Of a stretch of DNA of 64,000 bases, positions 28,000 to 36,380 are shown piece after piece. Every line of letters starts with the position of its first letter. Position 1 is the first letter of the stretch. Both the position numbers and the translations under genes were made by a program. The stretch spans positions 1-64,000 of the forward strand of contig CAZYVT010000008.1 of assembly GCA_964651335.1 (NCBI GenBank), written 5' to 3'. Under the pieces are notes generated by a model, which saw only the letters and a list, made by a program, of their open reading frames with translations, made no database searches and was not told where the DNA came from. This stretch comes from 2-02-FULL-66-14 sp964651335 (lineage in GTDB: Bacteria; Pseudomonadota; Gammaproteobacteria; Burkholderiales; SG8-39).

Positions 28000-28740
28000 T
28001 CAGCCCGGCCTTGCGGCCGCCGCCTCGCGGTAAAAATAGAAGACGTTCTTGCGCATCAGGGAAAAATCAAGCGCCAATCCCGCCGCGATCAGGGCGGCGA
28101 AGAGTTCGCTCACGCGCGCGTTGCCGAGCACATCGGGGTGGACCTCGAGACACAGCTTGGCGACCCCGGAAAGGTCGGCGTAGCGCAGCAGTTCGTGCTC
28201 GCCACCCTCGACGTCGACGATGAGGAAACTCGGCGCGACGCGGCGAAGCTCCGCGTTGAGGTCGATCTGCCGGACGCGCACGCAGCGGGCGTCGGGGGAG
28301 CGGCGAATCAGCGACGAAGCCCAGTAATCGCGCTCGACGAAAAAGTCGCGCTCGCCCTCGCCCTCGCCGAGGAGCGCGTGAATGACCTGCGGCCGCACCC
28401 GGTTGCGCGCGTGAACCTCGCCGATCAGCGCGATGAGCGCGGGATTGGCTTCGTAGGCGAACACGCGCTCGCCGCCGACGACCTTGGCGCAGTACGCCGA
28501 AAGGAATCCGATCCCGGCCCCGATTTCCATCACCGTATCGCTGGCCGCAAGTCGCCGCTCGATCAGATCGAGCTCCCTGCGTTCGTAATCGCCGAAGTAG
28601 ATGTCGCGCCGGATCGGCGGCGTGATGAGCGGATGCGCGAGCGGCAGCGTAATGCCCGCGACCTCCTGCCACGCGGGCCGGTGCACCCGATGAAAGAGCT
28701 TTTTCAGGCGCTTTTCAGTCTTGCCGCCCTTTCTCAGCAT
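28000..28740 (-). CDS. FkbM-family methyltransferase
   Basis: 246 residues. TVMEIGAGIGFLSAYCA (SAM motif I), VFAYEANPALIALI, and the FkbM hallmark FLIVDVEGGEHELL near residue 180. FkbM-type enzymes O-methylate sugars or polyketides, so it probably methylates a sugar of the glycan made here. ATG at 28740; GTG at 28749 is an alternative. It begins 11 bp after the asparagine synthase stop. Confidence 0.85.
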   Translation of the reverse strand: MLRKGGKTEKRLKKLFHRVHRPAWQEVAGITLPLAHPLITPPIRRDIYFGDYERRELDLIERRLAASDTVMEIGAGIGFLSAYCAKVVGGERVFAYEANPALIALIGEVHARNRVRPQVIHALLGEGEGERDFFVERDYWASSLIRRSPDARCVRVRQIDLNAELRRVAPSFLIVDVEGGEHELLRYADLSGVAKLCLEVHPDVLGNARVSELFAALIAAGLALDFSLMRKNVFYFYREAAAARPG

Positions 28741-28751
28741 GGGGCGCACTT

Positions 28752-30596
28752 TCAGCCGAACGCGACGCGGTGGCGGTCCAGCCACAGGAGAAGGACCAAT
28801 ATTGTATAGGCCAGCCGCCTCGAGGCACGGCCGGCGCGGGCGTCCTGCCACAGCTTCTGCACCGCGGCGGCGTTCAGAAACGGGGCGATTTCGGCTGCGC
28901 GTGCGAAATGCGCCTGGGCGACCTCGCGCCACGCGCCGTTGAAGAATTCGCGCACCGGGACCGAGAAACCGTGCTTGGGGCGATTCCACGCCGCTCCGGG
29001 GAGCGTACGCCGCGCGATCGTGCGCAGCAGCGCCTTTCCTCCGGCGTCATCGAAATGCACCTCGGCAGGCCAGTGCAGCACCAGATCGAGGACCGGATTG
29101 CCGAGAAACGGCACCCGCACCTCCAGACTGTGCGCCATGCTCGCCCGGTCGGTCTTCACGAGGCAATCCTCCGAGAGATACGTCCACAGGTCGGCACGCA
29201 TCAACGCGGAGGTGTTGATCGGTTCGCCCCAGCTCGAGGCAAGCCGCAGCCAATCCTGCAGCGTGGCCTCCGGGCGGCAGGCGGCCAGCGCCTCCGGGGC
29301 GAGGAAGCGGCCCAGGCCCTTGCGCGAAGGATCGAACGGTCCGAGTTCGACGTGGCGGTAGAGGAGCATCTCGCGCCCGGAAAGTCCTCGCCGCAGCAGC
29401 GCGCCCGGGAGCAGGCCGCGGCGCACCAGAACGCGCGTCATGCGCCGCAGCGGCGAATCCGGAAAACCGGCCTCTACCTCGCGAAAGCGCGGATAGCCTC
29501 CGAACAGCTCGTCGCCGCCATCGCCGCTGATCGCGACGGTCACCCGGGTGCGAGTCAGGCGCGACAACTCCTTCGCCATCACGTACGCCGGGTCCGCAAG
29601 CGGTTGATCGAGCGCGCTGATCGCGGCAACGAGCGCGTCGCCGCCAATCTCCGGCGCATCGATCACGCTGTGCTCGGCGCCGAAGGCGCGCGCCACTTCC
29701 TGCGCATGCGGAGTTTCGTCGAACCCCTGTTCGCGAAAGCGGATGTTGAAGGTACGCAAGGGCCGGGCGCCCGCCTGCGCCATGTAGCGCACCATCAGGC
29801 TGCTGTCCATTCCGCCCGAAAGAAATGCGCCCAGCGGTACGTCGGCGACCAACTGGCGCCGCACCGACTCCTGGAGCGCCGCGTCCACGTGCGCAACCCG
29901 TTCCTCGGCGTCCGCAGGGGCCGTCCCCGGCGGCGGAATCTCCCAATAGCGGCGCAGCGTGAGGCGGCGCGCGCGCGCCTCCAGCAGCAAACTGCTCGCC
30001 GGGGGAAGCTGGCGCACATCAGCGAGCATGCTGCGCGGCGCGAGCACGGTCTGGAAGGCGAGGACATCGCGCAACGCCTCCGGGTCGAAGCGGCGCGGAA
30101 ACCCCCGCAGCGCGAAAAACGGCGCCAGCGTCGAGGCGAACACGAAGCCGTCCGGCGTGTCGGCGTAGAAGAACGGCTTGATGCCGATGCGATCGCGCGC
30201 CGCGAACAGCTGCCGCTCGCGCGCGTCCCAGACCGCGAACGCGAACATGCCGTCGAGCTGCATCGGCAGGGACGTCCCCCACTTCGCGTAGCCGTGCAGC
30301 AACACCTCGGTGTCAGATCGCGTCGCAAATGCATAGCCGGCGCGCTCCAGTTCCGCGCGCAGCTCGCGGAAGTTGTAGATCTCGCCACCAAATACGATTG
30401 CATAGCGCCGGTCCGGCGAAACCATCGGCTGGCGCCCGCCTTCAAGGTCGATCACCGCGAGCCGCACGTGCCCGAGCAGCGCCTCGCCGAGATCGAGCGT
30501 TTCCTGCGCGTCAGGTCCGCGCGAGGCGATGGTGGCGAGGGCAGCCGATGCCGATTCGCGCCAGGCCGATCCGATCAGGCCGAGAATGCCGCACAT
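28752..30596 (-). CDS. asnB: Asparagine synthase-like glutamine amidotransferase
   Basis: 614 residues. Class II glutaminase domain with Cys2 nucleophile (MCGILG), SRGPDAQE, and GGEIYNFRELRAELE. The synthetase domain has the pyrophosphate loop FLSGGMDSSLM near residue 255 and ISGDGGDELFGGYPR. The start at 30596 is fixed by the need for Cys at position 2. AsnB homologues inside glycan loci may amidate a sugar carboxylate instead of aspartate; its position among glycosyltransferases, with uronate-type enzymes nearby, suggests that here, but this is inference. Confidence 0.88.
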   Translation of the reverse strand: MCGILGLIGSAWRESASAALATIASRGPDAQETLDLGEALLGHVRLAVIDLEGGRQPMVSPDRRYAIVFGGEIYNFRELRAELERAGYAFATRSDTEVLLHGYAKWGTSLPMQLDGMFAFAVWDARERQLFAARDRIGIKPFFYADTPDGFVFASTLAPFFALRGFPRRFDPEALRDVLAFQTVLAPRSMLADVRQLPPASSLLLEARARRLTLRRYWEIPPPGTAPADAEERVAHVDAALQESVRRQLVADVPLGAFLSGGMDSSLMVRYMAQAGARPLRTFNIRFREQGFDETPHAQEVARAFGAEHSVIDAPEIGGDALVAAISALDQPLADPAYVMAKELSRLTRTRVTVAISGDGGDELFGGYPRFREVEAGFPDSPLRRMTRVLVRRGLLPGALLRRGLSGREMLLYRHVELGPFDPSRKGLGRFLAPEALAACRPEATLQDWLRLASSWGEPINTSALMRADLWTYLSEDCLVKTDRASMAHSLEVRVPFLGNPVLDLVLHWPAEVHFDDAGGKALLRTIARRTLPGAAWNRPKHGFSVPVREFFNGAWREVAQAHFARAAEIAPFLNAAAVQKLWQDARAGRASRRLAYTILVLLLWLDRHRVAFG

Positions 30597-30600
30597 CGGT

Positions 30601-31698
30601 CTAGGCTCCACGCCAAAGGCCGGGCAGCGTCTCGTATTGCGAGATCGCCCGGTCGGCGGCAAAGCGCTCGAGGGAACGTGGTGCGGCGGGCCGTGGTGCG
30701 GCGAGTGCAGCGCGCATCGCCTGCGCCAGCGCTTCCGGGTCGCCGCAAGGCGCGAGAAAACGCGCCAGATCTCCCTCCAGCACCTCGCGCGGGCCCGACG
30801 GACAATCCGTGCTCACGACGCGTGTTCCGCAGGCGAGCGCCTCGACCAGCACGTTGGGCATGCCTTCGTGATCGGAGCACAGCACGAGCAGCTCGGCGCC
30901 TGCGATCCAGGGATACGGATTGCGCTGAAATCCGGCGATCCGCACGCGACCGGCAAGAGCTTTCTCTGCAATCAGGCGGTCGAGTCCCGGCGCCGCGTTC
31001 GTAAGCAGCACCAGCGGGTGCGGAAGCTGCGAGCGGCGCAGCGCCTCGAACAGCAGATCGTGGCGCTTTTGCGGCGCAAATCTCCCGACGTGCAGGAGAT
31101 ACGGCTCCTGGGGCAACGCCGGTTCGGGTTCGGCGGCGAGTGTCCGAATCTCCGGCACATCGATTGGATTGTAGATGCGAACGACGTTGGCGCGCGCAAA
31201 GCCGAGCGTCGCGCTCAGGTCGTGCGCGACGCCATCCGACACGGCCAGAAGATTGCTCGCGCCGTAGAGCCGCGTGTAGCGCGCGAAGCGGCGTTGCGCC
31301 TTGTCGCGATCGTTGCGCCGAAGCAGCTCAATCTCCACCGACAGCGTGTTGGCGATGCGAAACCACAGCGGCGTCAAACCGGCGAGCGCTGCGACTTCGT
31401 CGCTGTAAGGAAGGGTAGAGACCACCAGGTCGAAGCGCGTGTCGTGCGCGAGGCGCTGAAACAAACGGCGCAGGCGCCGGGCGGTGATGCGTTTGCCGAA
31501 CCAGCCCTTTGTCGCCGCTTCGCCCGCGTCGGTGAGTGCGTGCAGCGTCACCCCCTCGAGCGGCACATGGTCGAGCAATTGCTCGAGAAGAACGACGTGC
31601 ACGGCATGACCGCGCACCGCGAGGCCGCTCGCAATCCTGAGGACGGCCTTTTCGGCGCCACCCCCCTTCAGGTTCGTCGTGACGAAGGCCGCCCTCAT
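30601..31698 (-). CDS. Family 4 glycosyltransferase (GT-B)
   Basis: 365 residues. N-terminal FVTTNLKGGGAEKAVLRIA, donor-domain entry LLHVGRFAPQKRHDLLFEAL, and CSDHEGMPNVLVEALACGTRVVS with the E-X7-E motif, followed by TDCPSGPREVL. The pattern is that of GT4 transferases acting on galactosyl, N-acetylgalactosaminyl or similar donors in O-antigen and exopolysaccharide clusters. Its ATG overlaps the GT9 stop (ATGA). Confidence 0.87.
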   Translation of the reverse strand: MRAAFVTTNLKGGGAEKAVLRIASGLAVRGHAVHVVLLEQLLDHVPLEGVTLHALTDAGEAATKGWFGKRITARRLRRLFQRLAHDTRFDLVVSTLPYSDEVAALAGLTPLWFRIANTLSVEIELLRRNDRDKAQRRFARYTRLYGASNLLAVSDGVAHDLSATLGFARANVVRIYNPIDVPEIRTLAAEPEPALPQEPYLLHVGRFAPQKRHDLLFEALRRSQLPHPLVLLTNAAPGLDRLIAEKALAGRVRIAGFQRNPYPWIAGAELLVLCSDHEGMPNVLVEALACGTRVVSTDCPSGPREVLEGDLARFLAPCGDPEALAQAMRAALAAPRPAAPRSLERFAADRAISQYETLPGLWRGA

Positions 31699-32723
31699 CG
31701 TTCGGGGGCCGTGAAATGCCGGTCAAGCGCTGCGGCCACGCCTGACCAGACCTGTTCCACTGAGATCGCCGCCATCGGCGTATCGGGATTGCAGTTCGAT
31801 CCGGCCTGCGGATGGTCCACCGCATACAGGCAAGGGTGCTCCAGTGGCGCGAGCAGCCAGCTCGGCGAATAGCCGTGATAGAGAGCCACCATCGGGCGAT
31901 GCAGCGCGCCCATGATGTGCGTAGGCCCCGTGTCCACGCCAATGTACAGATCGAGCTGGTCCATCAGCGCAGCGGTCTGGCGCAGGGTCAGGCGGCCGGC
32001 GTAAAGACTCGAACACTCTCGGAACTCCGAGTGCAACCGCATCGTACGTTCGCGCTCCAGCTTGCCGCCGAAAATCAGGAAATGGGCGTGCGGATAGTGC
32101 ACGCGAACCCGACGGCATAGCTCGATGAAGCGCTCGATCGGCCAGTCGCGGTAGGCCTTCGTTGGAAAACTCGCCAGCTGCAGACCGACGAGCGGACGGT
32201 TGCCGGAGTGCCGACGCCTGCCCAGTTCCGCCTCCGCCCACTGCCGCTCCGCCTCAGTCGCCTGGTAGGAAAGATGGTAACCCGCATGCGCGATCCCGAG
32301 CGGCGCCAACAGCTGCAGTTGGAATCGGACCGCGTGCATCGCCTGAAACGCAGGGGCTTCGGCGACCCGGTACAGACGCCGGTTGAGCGAGTCGTCCGGC
32401 TGGCGAAAGGCGATCACGCGACGAGCGATTCGCAGCGCATACTCGAGGAGCGGTCGGTCATACCCGTAGACGAAGGCGAAATCGTACCGATGCCCGGCCC
32501 ACCAACCGCGAAACAGCGCGATGCGCTTGGAAATCGTCCCTACGCGATGGACGTACGGGAGGTGGCGGATGATCTCCGCGCGCTTCGGGTGACCGAGGAA
32601 GTCGAGCCTCGCCGCCGGCCATGCGGCCGCGATTGCGCGCAGCGCGGGCGTGACCAGAATGGTGTCGCCGATGCGGGACACGGAGATCACCAGGATCGAG
32701 CGCGCCTGCGCAAGCTCAGTCAT
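31695..32723 (-). CDS. GT9-family glycosyltransferase (heptosyltransferase-like)
   Basis: 342 residues. ILVISVSRIGDTILVTPALRAI (catalytic Asp), LVGLQLASFPTKAYRDWP, and LYIGVDTGPTHIMGALHRPMVALYHG. It fits the ADP-heptose transferase fold but the acceptor is unknown. The N-terminus overlaps the methyltransferase 3' end by 8 bp. Confidence 0.85.
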   Translation of the reverse strand: MTELAQARSILVISVSRIGDTILVTPALRAIAAAWPAARLDFLGHPKRAEIIRHLPYVHRVGTISKRIALFRGWWAGHRYDFAFVYGYDRPLLEYALRIARRVIAFRQPDDSLNRRLYRVAEAPAFQAMHAVRFQLQLLAPLGIAHAGYHLSYQATEAERQWAEAELGRRRHSGNRPLVGLQLASFPTKAYRDWPIERFIELCRRVRVHYPHAHFLIFGGKLERERTMRLHSEFRECSSLYAGRLTLRQTAALMDQLDLYIGVDTGPTHIMGALHRPMVALYHGYSPSWLLAPLEHPCLYAVDHPQAGSNCNPDTPMAAISVEQVWSGVAAALDRHFTAPER

Positions 32724-33441
32724 TCGCGGCCGCGCGGCGGAATTCGAAAATGAATTCCGGAAATGCGTATTCCGCCGGCGAGAGCCGCCACAGCAGCCGG
32801 TGCAGCGCCAGATTCAGCCCGGCATAGCGCTTGATCAGATGATAGGCCTCGAGCCGCAGCCCGGCCCTGCGGCCCAGCTCCATTGCCATCGTCGGCGAAA
32901 TCCAGGCGACGTGATCCAGGTTGGTGACCATTACGTGCTCACGCCGGAACTGCCGGAAGAACTTGCGGCTGAAAGGATTCGGCGTGGTCACATAGACCCG
33001 CCCTCGCGGGGCGAGATGGCGCGCTGCAAACCGCAAGAGGGCGACCGCATTATCGACGTGCTCAATGACGTCTCCCGCGAAGACCACCTCGAACCGCTCC
33101 CCGAGATCCGCGTCCGAGGTCGCATCCACGCATCGAACGTTGAAACCGCGCGCGTTGAGCTCGGCCACGAGGGGCTCGAGGACGTCCACACCCAGGCAAT
33201 ACGCCGCCGCACGGCGGATCCGCGCATGCCGCCAGCCGGCCTGGTCGAAATAACGTGCACTGTGCGACACGACACCGATGTCGAGTACGCGCTGGCCGCG
33301 CACCAATTCCTCTACGAATCCAAGAACATCGACGTCCAGATGAAGTCGCCGGGCGCGCGCAAGCCAGCTCCGGACGGCGGTCTTGGCGGCGCCGTTGTTC
33401 GGATCGTCCGTCAGCGAAGTCCAGTCCGGATCGTCGCTCAC
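32716..33441 (-). CDS. Class I SAM-dependent methyltransferase
   Basis: 241 residues, GTG start. SAM motif I is RVLDIGVVSHSARYF near residue 50, followed by DVIEHVDNAVALLRFAARHL and RVYVTTPNPFSRKFF. The motif has VSHS in place of the usual GxGxG, which is also seen in some glycan-cluster methyltransferases. The target is unknown. Confidence 0.78.
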   Translation of the reverse strand: MSDDPDWTSLTDDPNNGAAKTAVRSWLARARRLHLDVDVLGFVEELVRGQRVLDIGVVSHSARYFDQAGWRHARIRRAAAYCLGVDVLEPLVAELNARGFNVRCVDATSDADLGERFEVVFAGDVIEHVDNAVALLRFAARHLAPRGRVYVTTPNPFSRKFFRQFRREHVMVTNLDHVAWISPTMAMELGRRAGLRLEAYHLIKRYAGLNLALHRLLWRLSPAEYAFPEFIFEFRRAAAND

Positions 33442-33480
33442 GATCGGGCCCCCAGGGGATCCAGGTATTCAGCAGCGCCG

Positions 33481-34575
33481 TCATTCCCGGGTGACATCAT
33501 GATAGATCGCCTCCATCCGATCGAGCATGCGTTCGTAGGAAAAGCGCTCCACGCAATGCTTGCGCGCGGCCTCGCCCAGATCGCGCCTCAGGCCGGCGTC
33601 CTGCGCAAGCCGGACGATTGCCTTGGCGAGCGCACGCGCATCCTGCGGCGGCACCACCAGCGCCGTCGCCTCATCGCGGGCGAGCTCCGCAATGCTTCCA
33701 ATCAGCGTGGTCACGCAAGGCAGACCGCATAGCATCGCCTGCACGAGCGCTTGCGGCACACCCTCGTTTGCGTACGAGGGCAGCGCGAAGACGTCGAAAG
33801 CGTGCAGCCACGGCAGCACGTCCGCCTGGTTACCCGGCATGCGCACGCGAGCGCGCAGCGCCAGCCTGTCGATCTGCTGCGCGAGCGCTTCGCGCTGCGG
33901 CCCGTCACCGACGATGGCGAGGTCCATGCTCTCCGGCAGGAACTGCATCGCATCAAGCAGAAAGCGGTGTCCCTTCCAGCTTCTCAGTGTCGCGACGATG
34001 CCGACGAGCGTGCGGTCCGCAGGCAGTCCCAGTTTCGCGCGCGCTCCGACCCGGTCGCCCGGCCGGAAACGAGCGGCGTCGATTCCGGTCGGCACCGAGT
34101 CGATTCGCCCGGCGGCGAAGCCGTTCACCTCGACGAGCTGGCGCTTCAGCGCTTCGCCGGTGGTCACGATCCTGGTTGCGGCGCGCTCGTAGAGCCAGCG
34201 CGAAAACAGGTTCCTCGGCACGGCCGCCGAAATGTGGCGTGTACGCACGATCGGAACCGAGCGGCCGAGCATCGCGACCGAAAGTGCGGTCAGCCACGAG
34301 TCGGTCGAGCTGTGGGTGTTCACAACGTCGCAGCAGTTGGCGCGGAACCAGCGGGCAAGCGCGCCCACGCCTGCAAGGCGCTTCTTCGCGATCGGCAGCG
34401 CGACCGCCGGCACGCCCCAGGCGGGTGCCTCTGCCTGAATGCGGGCCCCCGGCGCGCAGAGGATGGTCGCCTCGTGGCCGCGCCGGATGAGCCCCTGCGA
34501 CTCGGCCAGGATCCGGATTTCCTGTCCGCCCCAGCCAAGCGAGGACTCGGTATGTACGATCGAAAGCCGCTTCAC
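33481..34575 (-). CDS. Family 4 glycosyltransferase (GT-B)
   Basis: 364 residues, GTG start overlapping the msbA stop as GTGA. N-terminal ESSLGWGGQEIRILAE, then VNTHSSTDSWLTAL, donor-domain entry VGIVATLRSWKGHRFLLDAM and SYANEGVPQALVQAMLCGLPCVTT. Similar proteins act on LPS-core or O-antigen sugars. Coupling to the lipid A flippase gene suggests a role in core or O-chain build-up. Confidence 0.86.
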   Translation of the reverse strand: MKRLSIVHTESSLGWGGQEIRILAESQGLIRRGHEATILCAPGARIQAEAPAWGVPAVALPIAKKRLAGVGALARWFRANCCDVVNTHSSTDSWLTALSVAMLGRSVPIVRTRHISAAVPRNLFSRWLYERAATRIVTTGEALKRQLVEVNGFAAGRIDSVPTGIDAARFRPGDRVGARAKLGLPADRTLVGIVATLRSWKGHRFLLDAMQFLPESMDLAIVGDGPQREALAQQIDRLALRARVRMPGNQADVLPWLHAFDVFALPSYANEGVPQALVQAMLCGLPCVTTLIGSIAELARDEATALVVPPQDARALAKAIVRLAQDAGLRRDLGEAARKHCVERFSYERMLDRMEAIYHDVTRE

Positions 34576-36380
34576 GCTGGCGAGGCAGGGGGTGCGGGGG
34601 GGCCGAGCGGCCTCGATGGCCCCCCTGCGCCGGCCTCGAACTGGATGCGGTACAGCTTCGCGTAAACGCCATCGCGAGCGAGCAGCCCGGCGTGCGTGCC
34701 CTCCTCTACAACGCGTCCGCGCTCCAATACGACGATGCGGTCGGCGCGCTCGATCGTCGAGAGCCGGTGCGCGATGACGATCGTGGTGCGGCCGCGCATC
34801 AGGACCTCCAGCGCGGCCTGCACCAGCCGCTCCGACTCCGAGTCCAGCGCCGAGGTCGCCTCGTCAAGGATGAGCACCGGAGCGTTCTTGAGCAGCGCGC
34901 GGGCGATCGCAAGGCGCTGGCGCTGGCCGCCCGAGAGCCTCACGCCGTTTTCACCGACGAGCGTGCGAAGTCCGTCCGGCGTCCGGCGGATGAACTCCGT
35001 CGCGTGCGCCGCATCGGCGGCGGCGGCGACATCCTGTTCGCTCGCCCGGCCCATCCCGCCATAGGCGATGTTGGCCTGGATGGTGTCGTTGAAGAGCACC
35101 ACATCCTGCGATACCAGAGCGACGTTGCTGCGCAGGCTCTCCAGCGTCAGGTCCTGGATATCGTGGCCGTCGAGCAGGATGCGGCCTCGCGTCGGCACGT
35201 AGAAGCGCGGCAGCAGATTCACCAGAGTGGTCTTGCCCCCGCCCGAGCCGCCGACGAGCGCGACGGTTTCGCCCGGCCGGACGGCGAGATCGACACCCGC
35301 AAGCGCCGCCTCGGCCCGGGTCGGGTAGGTGAAGCTCACCCCTTCGTAGCGGACCTCACCGCGCGCGCGCCCGGGGTTTACCGTGCCGCGGTCCTCTTCC
35401 ACCGGCGCATCGATCAGGCCGAAGACGCTTTCCGCGGCGGCCAGGCCCCGTTGCAGCGGCGCATTCACATCGGTGAGGCGTTTCAGGGGCGCAAGCAGCA
35501 TCAGCATCGCAATCATGAAGGAGGCAAACTCGCCCGCCGTCGTGCGGCCGGCAATCGACTCCTCCAAGGCGATGTAGACGATGATCGCGAGCGCCATGGA
35601 GGCGAGGATTTGCGTGACCGGGGCCGCCACCGCGGCCGGAATCGTCTGGCGCATGTTGAATCCCCGCAAAAGCTGGTTCGCCCGCGCGAAGCGTTTCATT
35701 TCATACTCCTGGCCGCCGAACACCTTGACCACCTTGTGGCACTCGATGGTCTCCTCCAGCACGTGCACGAGCTCGCCCATCGCGCGCTGCGACTCTCGCG
35801 CCATGTGACGCAACCGGCGCGACAGCAGACGCACCGCAAGGGCGATCAGCGGCGCGGCGACGAGCGCAATAAGCGTCAATTTCCAATTCAGATAGAACAA
35901 CCATGCAAGCAATGCGGCAATGGTCACCGAGTCCTTTACCGCAACCGTGAGCACGGACGTCGCCGCCGAAGTAACGCCGTTCACGTCGTAGGCGACCCTG
36001 GAGAGGAGCGCGCCCGCGGTGTGATCGTCGAAGAATTGCGTCGGCATGCGCACCAGGCGCGCGAACATCGCGCCGCGCAGGTCGAGCACCACCCGGTTGG
36101 AGATCCACGCCAGGGCGAACGACGAGACCACGGTAAGAAACCCGCGCAACAGGAATATTCCGACGATCGCGGCGGCGAACAGGGACGACGGCAGTTCGGT
36201 CTCCTTCCCGACGACAAACCCGCCGTCCAGCATCGGTTTCATCAGCGCGGGAAAGAGCGGTTCGGTTGCGGCGGCACCGACCATGCAGAGCGTGGCCACG
36301 CCGAAGGCAGTCGCATACGGCCGCACGTAGGAAAGCAGCCGGAGGTACAGCTCACGCGTCGTAGCTTCGGACCCGTTCAT
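34572..36380 (-). CDS. msbA: Lipid A export ATP-binding/permease MsbA
   Basis: 602 residues, an ABC half-transporter that flips lipid A-core across the inner membrane. Six membrane helices lie in residues about 25-300. The nucleotide domain has Walker A VGGSGGGKTTLV (near residue 380), signature LSGGQRQRLAIARAL and Walker B PVLILDEATSALD, then the H-loop IVIAHRLST. The last about 20 residues are Pro/Ala/Gly-rich and encoded by a GC-rich inverted repeat. Unusually it lies inside a glycosyltransferase run instead of beside lpxK. Confidence 0.93.
   Translation of the reverse strand: MNGSEATTRELYLRLLSYVRPYATAFGVATLCMVGAAATEPLFPALMKPMLDGGFVVGKETELPSSLFAAAIVGIFLLRGFLTVVSSFALAWISNRVVLDLRGAMFARLVRMPTQFFDDHTAGALLSRVAYDVNGVTSAATSVLTVAVKDSVTIAALLAWLFYLNWKLTLIALVAAPLIALAVRLLSRRLRHMARESQRAMGELVHVLEETIECHKVVKVFGGQEYEMKRFARANQLLRGFNMRQTIPAAVAAPVTQILASMALAIIVYIALEESIAGRTTAGEFASFMIAMLMLLAPLKRLTDVNAPLQRGLAAAESVFGLIDAPVEEDRGTVNPGRARGEVRYEGVSFTYPTRAEAALAGVDLAVRPGETVALVGGSGGGKTTLVNLLPRFYVPTRGRILLDGHDIQDLTLESLRSNVALVSQDVVLFNDTIQANIAYGGMGRASEQDVAAAADAAHATEFIRRTPDGLRTLVGENGVRLSGGQRQRLAIARALLKNAPVLILDEATSALDSESERLVQAALEVLMRGRTTIVIAHRLSTIERADRIVVLERGRVVEEGTHAGLLARDGVYAKLYRIQFEAGAGGPSRPLGPPAPPASPA
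34597..34625. repeat. GC-rich inverted repeat in the 3' end of msbA
   Basis: GGGGGGCC at 34597-34604 pairs with GGCCCCCC at 34618-34625 around a 13-base loop. It encodes the Pro/Gly-rich tail of MsbA just before the GTGA junction with the glycosyltransferase, so it may act as an mRNA hairpin at the coupling site. Confidence 0.5.

Noticed and set aside
28770..31004. A 744-codon open frame on the plus strand opposite the AsnB-like gene
   Set aside because: It is the antisense shadow of a well-supported gene in high-GC DNA, with Arg/His-rich composition and no family motifs.
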